Position numbers and translations under genes: made by a program
Assembly: GCA_003024985.2 (NCBI GenBank)
Contig: PXIH01S0003094.1
Direction: 5' to 3' (one strand)
Origin: Euperipatoides rowelli
Taxonomy: Eukaryota > Onychophora > Udeonychophora > Euonychophora > Peripatopsidae
Length of the DNA: 10,283 nucleotides
Notes under the pieces: model-generated
What the model was told of the DNA's origin: nothing
The model's database searches: none
Seen by the model: the letters and a program-made list of their open reading frames with translations, nothing else
Shown here: in pieces, positions 1 to 7,400 of the stretch
Position numbering within the stretch: the first letter of the stretch is position 1
Layout: every line of letters begins with the position of its first letter

Positions 1-57
1 TAGATATACTGTAGATAGATATACTGTAGATACAGTATATACAGTAGATATACTGTA
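1..57. repeat. TACTGTA/TACAGTA microsatellite
   Basis: The heptamer TACTGTA or its reverse complement occurs five times in 57 bases, at 7-13, 22-28, 31-37, 40-46 and 51-57, spaced by short ATAGATA words. Further isolated copies are at 215-221 and 344-350. The tract can fold back on itself because both orientations are present. Confidence 0.85.
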
Positions 58-68
58 TTTATATAGAG

Positions 69-202
69 ATAGATATAGAGGGGGAGAGAGAGGGATGGAG
101 AGAGTGAGGGAGGGAGGGGATAGAGGGAGGGAGAGTGAGGGAGATAGAGTGAGGGAGAGGGAGAAAGAGAGGGAGTGAAGGAGAGAGAGAGGGAGGGAGA
201 GA
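69..202. repeat. Polypurine (GA/GGGA) low-complexity tract
   Basis: About 130 bases are almost entirely G and A on the plus strand, made of GAGA, GGGA and GAGT words with few interruptions. The gene is read from the other strand, so the pre-mRNA would carry a C/U-rich tract here. Such mirror-like purine tracts can form triplex DNA and are prone to length changes. Confidence 0.9.
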
Positions 203-889
203 TATATTCAGTAGTACAGTATATACATTAATACATTAATATATTTAATAATAATATTTAAGCTTCATTTATTTGCATCAACAATACACCTTTTTTTTAG
301 ATAAATAAACAATCTAATCTTGAAATTAAGATTTAAAAACACCTACTGTATTTAATCTATCGTAATTTTAATACAATCTGGCAATTATTTAAATGATGGC
401 AGGGTCTTACCTATAGATAGTGGCCATCTACAAATTATCCAAATAAGAAATAAAACATTCAACTTTTTTTTTTTTATTGAAAGTAGGTTTTACTTTTTGC
501 TTTTTCTGTTGTCAAAAAAAAAAAAAAACGATTTGGCCATCACTAATGAATAAAAATTTATAAATGTAGTAATGCACAGATTATTTAGTTTAATTTCACG
601 TGGTCAACATGGCAACAAAGAGATGCTTGCATGACATCATAGCAATAAATTACTTTGAAATGTAATAAATTACTTTTAAAACTAATAAAAAACAATTTAT
701 GATTTTCAGATTATTTTAAACATTTATTTTTTAAAAAGAAATTGGATTTACAGTCTAAGAAAGAAAATATTTATAATTATAGTTAGATTTCAATTACCAG
801 TGTTTAGAAATATTTAAATATTTTTTTATTTAAACTAAATTATTTTGTACAATAAAAAGGAACGCCCATTATTTTCAAAATAAAAGAAA

Positions 890-1006
890 CTATTTTCTGG
901 CGTTCATTCCTATTTTTTAAAAATGAACTAGTTCCTGGCACGTTCCTTGAAAAAAGAACTGTTCCAAGGAACGCGTCCTTTTAAAATTAGTTCCTACTCA
1001 TCACTG
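890..1006. mobile_element. Putative end of a hAT-like non-autonomous DNA transposon
   Basis: Read on the minus strand, the segment begins CAGTGATGAGTAGGAACTAA at 1006, the CAGTG-type terminus typical of hAT elements, and contains repeated GGAAC/GTTCC subterminal words. A perfect 8-bp inverted repeat is present (GTTCCTTG at 942-949 and CAAGGAAC at 965-972). I did not find a matching left terminus with an 8-bp target duplication, so the element may be truncated or start elsewhere, possibly near the AATTACTTT-rich stretch at 645-680. The left boundary given is a guess. Confidence 0.4.
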
Positions 1007-1304
1007 CATTTATGGTTCAAATCCATTAAACTCATCTAAGAATTATAACAATAATAAGCATATACCCGACAGAATTTGAATAGCCCCTCCCCTCCCGACC
1101 TTCATAACACAAAATTTCTGTAAAAAATGCTTTCTTGATGTTTGTTCCTCTGAAAAATCAGGTTATTAATATATAATAAAGGGTTTAAAATTTATTAGTG
1201 GGGGACAGACATGCAAATACATATCAACATCATAACATCTCATAAGGCATTGTCTAGAAAAAGTTGAATTAGAAAATAATATAATAGTTTAAATTAATGA
1301 TTAC

Positions 1305-1460
1305 CCGATACAGCTACTTTTTCTTTATGAGTAAAACTTGTATGGATACCAGTCAATTCAGATTCTAATTTTAGACCACTAAGAAGAGCCAGTAATCTTG
1401 TCTTTTTAACATTTACCACTCCAAACACAACCAATGGAATACGCTCTATCAGAAGATAAC
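1305..1460 (-). CDS. BLTP1: BLTP1 exon F
   Basis: This 156-nt exon is easy to miss by simple frame scanning. The acceptor is TTACATAACAG before GTTATCTTCTG, and the donor is GTATCGG/GTAATC. It enters and leaves in phase 1 (two bases, 51 codons, one base). The joined sequence reads PG from exon E and then YLLIERIPLVVFGVVNVKKT followed by RLLALLSGLKLESELTGIHT and SFTHKEKVAVS. The VFGVV, LLSGLKLE and SxTHKEK elements are a conserved BLTP1 beta-strand block as I recall it, and their position right after the exon E block is what the family order predicts. The intron separating it from exon E is only 77 nt. The exon length is a multiple of three with equal phases at both ends, so skipping it would keep the frame. 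Confidence 0.84.
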
Positions 1461-4400
1461 CTGTTATGTAAATTGTCTAATTAGTTAAACATTCTTCAAA
1501 TTTGTAAAACAAAACTTTAAAATTAAATATTTAATACCTGGATTCAAAGTTCTAACTCTTCCTCTTTGGATAGATGGTCTCTTAACATGAGTCTCATGTT
1601 CTAATAAAGTTTTCTTGGCACCATCATCATCTTCAATGTCAATTTTGTGTTCTTTCAGTGGCTCATATTTCCCTGTACTTTTGTACCCCTCAGCATCTTC
1701 TGGTCTGTTGGAATCCTGAGGCACAGGAGAGATACTAGTCACTGTTTTAGTCTCAGTCATGGAAGCATACAAATCCAAAAGATAGTACATAGTCCGCCAA
1801 CAGTGAGGAGTGTTTTCTTTAATTTGGTCTGCAATGGTTTTTTCTGATATAGGTGGGGATGATGTATCCATTATGTCCATAGCAATTGATTCACTAAGAT
1901 TTAAAGATTGAGGTAAACTAGTCACCTTTGTGAATTTAGTTGATTTAGCTGGTCGTTCTAAATTCTCCAATTTTAAATTATCAATTTTTCCTGAAGGTCG
2001 CGACACTGTGTTAGTAGGAATTTCAACCTCACTTGGGGATAATTTTGTCGATTCCAGCTCAGTTTGTGTGGTTGAGGATGAATCTTCTTTCTTATGAGTT
2101 TTTCGGTGTCTAATAGAGCCTGGTCTATTCTCTCGAAGCTCAGTACGAGTTTCCTTGATGTTTTCAATCATAGTTGAGAACTGATGCAACAATCTCAATA
2201 AGGGCATATTAACTTGTTGGGCAATATACTTAAAATTGATATCAAAATTAACAAGAGTGGTTAACTGTTTTTGTGGATTATCAGCAAAAACAGCTTGTTG
2301 TAAAATGTCACCAGTCAATAAGGGATTTTCATTTCTAGTCTTTTCAAAATCTTTCACACTAGCTACTTCAAGGTTAATCCTTAACCCATCGCAAAGCAGA
2401 GCTGGTGTTTCCAAGGTGGTATCGATATAGAATTTTCCATACTGTTTAGGTTTAGAACTGGTTTTAACACCACCAGTTTTCTTTTTACGCTTCACTTGTT
2501 CCTCCGATTCTACAATGTCAATTTTGAAGCATTCTAACATACCAGAAACTGAGACATTGGTGCCCAATGCTTTTCCAATCATGGCCAAACGACTGTCAAC
2601 CACAATTCCTAAACAGCTCAATAAAGGCTGAAATATAACCTGAGCATCAGCAAGTTGAACTGCTGGGGGCGCTAGTGTCACAGTAGGCATGTTTTCTAAC
2701 AGTACTGGCTCTTGTTCGATAGACTGCTTCTTGTTCAAAGCATCAGTAGTTGATTCTACTAGCCCTGGCATTTTATTGTCTTGGCCAATTTTCATGTAAT
2801 CTTGTTGACGGACCATCCATTTATATAGATCTTCGCCATCTTGTTCTTCAAAATGTGGGAAAGCTTTTGGATTGATATGTCTATGAGGGGTTCCTTGAGG
2901 AGAATAACTATTTACATTAGCATCACAGCTCGAGATGCTCACTGTTTGGGATAAAAGACTATTGTCACTTTCATTTCTCTTCAATCCAAAATAATTCATC
3001 GGCAACCCTAGCACTTGATGCGTTCTAGGAGTGGATGATGTTGAAGTGGTTAGCTGTCCTGGGGAATCAAACATATATTGCTGGCTACCTATAGGAAAAG
3101 CAATGCTTGCTCTTGATGTCCGTTGTTTGAAACTAGGTAGATATGCAACTCTGGCTTTACCTGACTGAAGTGTACTGCTACTAATTGTAATTCCATCGAC
3201 AAGGTTATGACTCTCACCACTAGAACCTGAAAGAGAATTGAAGCAATAATGAAAAATTAAGCATGAAGTCAGGTATACATCAAAATCTAACAATTAATAT
3301 TAATGCACCTTTTTTTAATTCATTTTTTAAAATTGCTTATAGTGAAAAATAACATAACCCACTTTCCCTCCTCTCTATATCTACCAAATTTGTGAATAAG
3401 GGCTAAAACTGATGCATTACAGATTACTGTCTATTTTATATGCTCAAATTTATTTGCAGCAATTCTATTATGTTTGGAAGGGAAAGGGAAGGGGATAATT
3501 ATCATCAAATTTAAGCCTTACCTGTAAACATATTATGCATGCTTCCTTGAGAAGCTTGACTCTGGCCTTCTCTGGGAAAATTCATCACTGATTCATTTCT
3601 GGTCTTTAAAAGTGATGTTCGATCATCGGTAATGTCGAAATCTTCCACAGAGCCCTCTGCATCATCACATACATTATCATTACTCTCTACCAAAGGCATG
3701 GCAAAAGTAACAGTAAATGGGCGCAAACTTTTACGAGATTTAAAATTGTGTTCGACCAAAAGCGGCATGTACAGAACGTTCTTCCATTGTCTGGCCAATG
3801 CCACAAGCCCCTTTTTTAAAGTACTCAGTTGTGGGAGAGTATCTACATTCACATTCTCTTCGATCTTCTGCAGTTCATTTTGGCTGAGATAGCGACGCAG
3901 TACTGTAAATAATTGGCAAGAAGGATCTTCTTGGAGTGTTCTAGCGAGAAGAGTCAATTTACTATATTTGCTCTGAAACAAATAAAAACAGAAAATTGAT
4001 AATTTTTAAAGCTTAAATAAAATTACAATAGTAAAATGGCAATATATTGCATGTTCAAAAATAACTTTATATTAGAATTAAGATGATTAAAACTCAAGAA
4101 TTATAGAAAATTGCATTTTATAATAATATACATTCTAAAGGATTTTCTCTTTGAGAAAAAAAATAATGATCTAAAATTGAAGAACCATATTCATTTGAAG
4201 ATAATTATTTATCTGTATAACAAAGTTTATCCTCTTTTATTAGGTCAAATTAACTGTTTACGAATTCACCCAATCATAGAGACATTAAATTTTTTAAAAA
4301 ATACATACTTTATGTGCCTTGACGATTTAACCAAATCAGATGGCTTAACACTTTTTTCATCATTTCCAAACTTTTCAAAAAAGAACTTAATATACGGTAC

Positions 4401-7400
4401 TGAAAAGTTTGGGACGATAAAAGTTGTCACTCCTTCCTGATTCTAAGAAATTTTATACTCTCAGTACTTTTTTAAAAGTATGCAACTGAGAAAGATCCAG
4501 ACAGTAAAATCTCAATCAATAATTTACTCCATGAATCTAAAAGATATATTGTTGTCCCATACTTTCGATTTGGAAAGTATTTTGTAAAGTAGTCTGCAAA
4601 TAAGTAGAAGCACCTCAATGCCAAGACATATTGTATTTATATACAGTATATAACGATCCTCTTTGGTTTTATTAGTTCATTTATAACATTTGTGCATTCA
4701 GACAATAGTTACCTTCAATTTGTATTTTGTTTACGATCAAATAATCTGATCAATTATGAGATTGTAAACTTTGTACAAAACAGGTGACTTCTCTGCATGT
4801 GCGAATCAATGCTAATTACTGTATATTCATGGAGTTTGTGATGTTTGATTTAAATATGTGCTCATTTATTATTATAAAATAATTAGTTTAATTATTATTT
4901 GTCCTATTTGATGGGCAATGGTATGTGCCATTGTCCCTCAAGTAGTTTACCTCTAGGTATTTCATATTACTAGTAATCTACAGGAGTTGGTATCGGTGAA
5001 TGCCATTCTCCCCATCGAATAAGTACCGTCCTTGTACCGTGTTGGGACTTTTCTGTTGCCGATTAATTTATTGTATGCCATCTAGTTGCAATAGTTTGAT
5101 GCTCCAGTTTATGATTATATTTTGGACTGTTTGTTGTTAGCAATAATATTTATTTAGTTTACTGCCTTTGATTTCTGCAAGAATGAGCAGTGTCTACATT
5201 GGTGTAACGTTATCAATACTAAGAACATTTATAAAGAGTGAAGGACTTTTATTATTCTTATTTGATACTACCCACTGTAAGAAGATAGTGTCCAGGAGTA
5301 AAAATAAATTATTACAAAATTATATTTATTATTTTTTTTCATTCTTTACTTTATACACAGTAAAGAGCCTAAATATTACAAGAATGGGGAAAAAAGACTC
5401 CAGAGGACCAGCTGGAACTGAACAGATTTTATTTTGAAAGACAGGAAAACAACATATGTCAGCAACTCTCTGTGGTCAGTAAGGGAAATCCAGGTAAAAT
5501 AAAAGGAAAGTCCCAAAAGAAAATAGAATGTTGCAGCTACATTTTTTTTTTTTTGGGGTGGGGGGAGGTGCACAGTCACAGGAGTTGGGCCACCGCCACT
5601 CCAACGATGTAATAAATGGTATAGAAAAATACCTTGTTGAAATGGTAATGACCATTCCAACTGAAAGTGACCCGAGGCATACGTAACATGTATGCAAAAT
5701 ACAAATTAATAAATTATCATTAATTCACACAAGCAAAGAGAGTTGATTGCCGTGCATAATGATTACGATCCGTGATTAATCAAATCACGCTAATACAACA
5801 TTTGCTAATAAACAGCAAAGCTGTATACTGTGTATACAGTAAATATTGTACATAAAATATACTACTGTATATATAACAGTGTAAATTGTCTAAACAATAT
5901 TTAACCAGTATACAACATATACAATGTTGTATACATTATCTAAATAATGTTTAACCAGTATACAACATAAGTAATGTATAAACTAAAAAAGAGAGAAAAA
6001 ATATGAAAATAGAATAAAGAATGCAATTACCTTATTTTGAGAGCCTACTCTGTATGGCATATGAATACCTTGGACCTCAAGAGCTTCAGTCATCATGCAA
6101 GCCATAACAGCACACAATCGTACAGATCCTTCCTTTTTTAATTTTTTTATTGCAATAGTTAATCGATAACTTGGGCTTAACCAAGCATTGATTCCCGGGC
6201 TAGCTGTACTCAAGAGATGCCAATCCAAACGAGTAAAATCGATTTTCCGGGTATTAGGCATTCGAGGAGGAGCTGCAAAATTAAACCAAACAGTTTTCAG
6301 TTCTAAGATACATGCTGCAGCATCTCCGGTTAATGAACTGGCATTCAGAGTAGCAGGACTTCTATTACTTCCATTTTCCGAATCATCTAACTTTAGACTA
6401 AGCATGGTTTGCCAGGATGTTCCAGATACTTTAGAATTCAAGCTTTCGGTGGAACGATGAACAGTTTGAGAATCTTTGCGAAGACCTTTGGAAACCTTAC
6501 TACGGATATCACATGGTTCAAGTCTAAAATAAGTAGAAACACGGTAGGAAATCGTAAATTTTAATTTTTACATATGAAAAAAAAATGAACAAGTTTACTT
6601 AATGTTATTATAAATCATGATAATCTTGCACAATATTTATAATACAATACAGTAATTCTAAATATTGAATTTCCCACAGAGATTGTAGATCACAAAGTAC
6701 ACAATCTGACAGTTTTGCGATTTTAGAATGGTATTTGAATGAGTTGAACTGCTGGTATGGCAACATCTAAGTCATTTACTCTTTGTCCTTCAAAGATAAA
6801 GTTTGTTCTCTTTGGATTTTTTTGTAGTATATAAGAGAAAAATTCTCTGCAGCCCACACAAATACTTGTGGTAAGCTGGGGTGGGTGATTTGTGACTTAT
6901 TGTCATCTTTGTAAAGTAAGAAAATGCACAAATTGTGAGATGTGGTCTTTGACTTATTGTCATAATCTTTATATACGAAATGCACAAATTGTGCTTTGTG
7001 ATTTGACTTTTCATAACCTTTGTAAAATAATGAAGCTGCACAATTTGTGCTTGGTGATCTGTGACTTATTGTCATAATCGTTGCAAAGTAAGGAAATTCA
7101 CAAATTGCGCTCTTTATGATCTCTAACTTATTGTCATAATAGTTGTAAAATAAGGAAGTGCACTTTATGTTCTGTGACATTATAATCTTTGTAAAATAAG
7201 AAAATGCACAAAATGTAAGCCTACAGTCTTTGAGGTCTATTACTTATGGTCATATCTTTGTAAAATAAGGGGATGCACAAATTGATTTCCTTGTGACCTG
7301 CAATCTCAAATATTAAGGATATTGCACTGTGCAATATGGAAGCATTATTGTGCCATGAATTTTAAAGGTTAATGTCGAATGAATGGCTACACATTAAAAA

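Larger units (their letters stand above)
1..1304 (-). other. Intron downstream of exon F (partial)
   Basis: This is non-coding sequence following the exon F donor; the next exon lies off the window. No open frame resembling BLTP1 is visible. It contains, in plus coordinates, a TACTGTA-rich microsatellite, a polypurine tract, a 12-T run at 464-475 and a 15-A run at 514-528 that could pair, an AT-rich stretch with repeated AATTACTTT-like words near 645-680, and a hAT-like end near 890-1006. A C-run cluster at 1084-1100 makes the transcript G-rich there. Confidence 0.7.
3973..6030 (-). other. Intron between exons C and D (2,058 nt)
   Basis: A phase-0 intron. The open frames in it are short, AT-driven and unlike BLTP1 or any family I recognise. 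It holds several inverted repeats (4460-4490, 4559-4580, 4913-4937, 5908-5934), a pair of diverged inverted segments at 4402-4426 and 4550-4567, a T13/G-rich junction at 5542-5568, a TACTGTA cluster near 5835-5869 and a 50-bp tandem duplication just inside the donor. The part at 4900-5160 is less AT-rich and of mixed composition, as expected for an old insertion, but I cannot name it. Confidence 0.75.

Noticed and set aside
795-1006. Complete hAT element from CAGTG at about 797 to CACTG at 1006
   Set aside because: The termini share only CAGTG and the flanking eight bases (TCAATTAC versus CATTTATG) do not match as a target duplication.
1647-1847. Plus-strand open frame of 66 codons
   Set aside because: It is antisense to exon E, whose minus-strand frame carries conserved BLTP1 blocks; it has no family resemblance.
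1973-2167. Second minus-strand open frame inside exon E
   Set aside because: It is in another frame of the same exon and lacks any conserved block.
2236-2430. Plus-strand open frame of 64 codons
   Set aside because: Antisense shadow of the conserved part of exon E.
3632-3892. Plus-strand open frame of 86 codons
   Set aside because: Antisense to exon D, whose translation is clearly BLTP1-like.
4111-4440. Plus-strand open frame of 109 codons in an intron
   Set aside because: Composition is Ile/Leu/Lys/Asn/Phe-heavy as expected from AT-rich DNA; no motif, and no splice or promoter context supports a gene.
5376-5697. Overlapping minus-strand and plus-strand open frames in the intron after exon C
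   Set aside because: They run through homopolymers and the T13/G-rich tract, differ from frame to frame and show no domain.
6188-6460. Plus-strand open frame of 90 codons
   Set aside because: Antisense to exon C, which carries the KIDFTRLDW signature.
6776-7180. Minus-strand open frame of 134 codons
   Set aside because: It is a translation of the minisatellite; because units vary in length the repeat is read in changing frames, which is not how a repeat protein evolves.
6891-7290. CRISPR-like array
   Set aside because: There are no constant repeats with unique spacers; whole ~58-bp units are similar and degenerate, and the host is a eukaryote.
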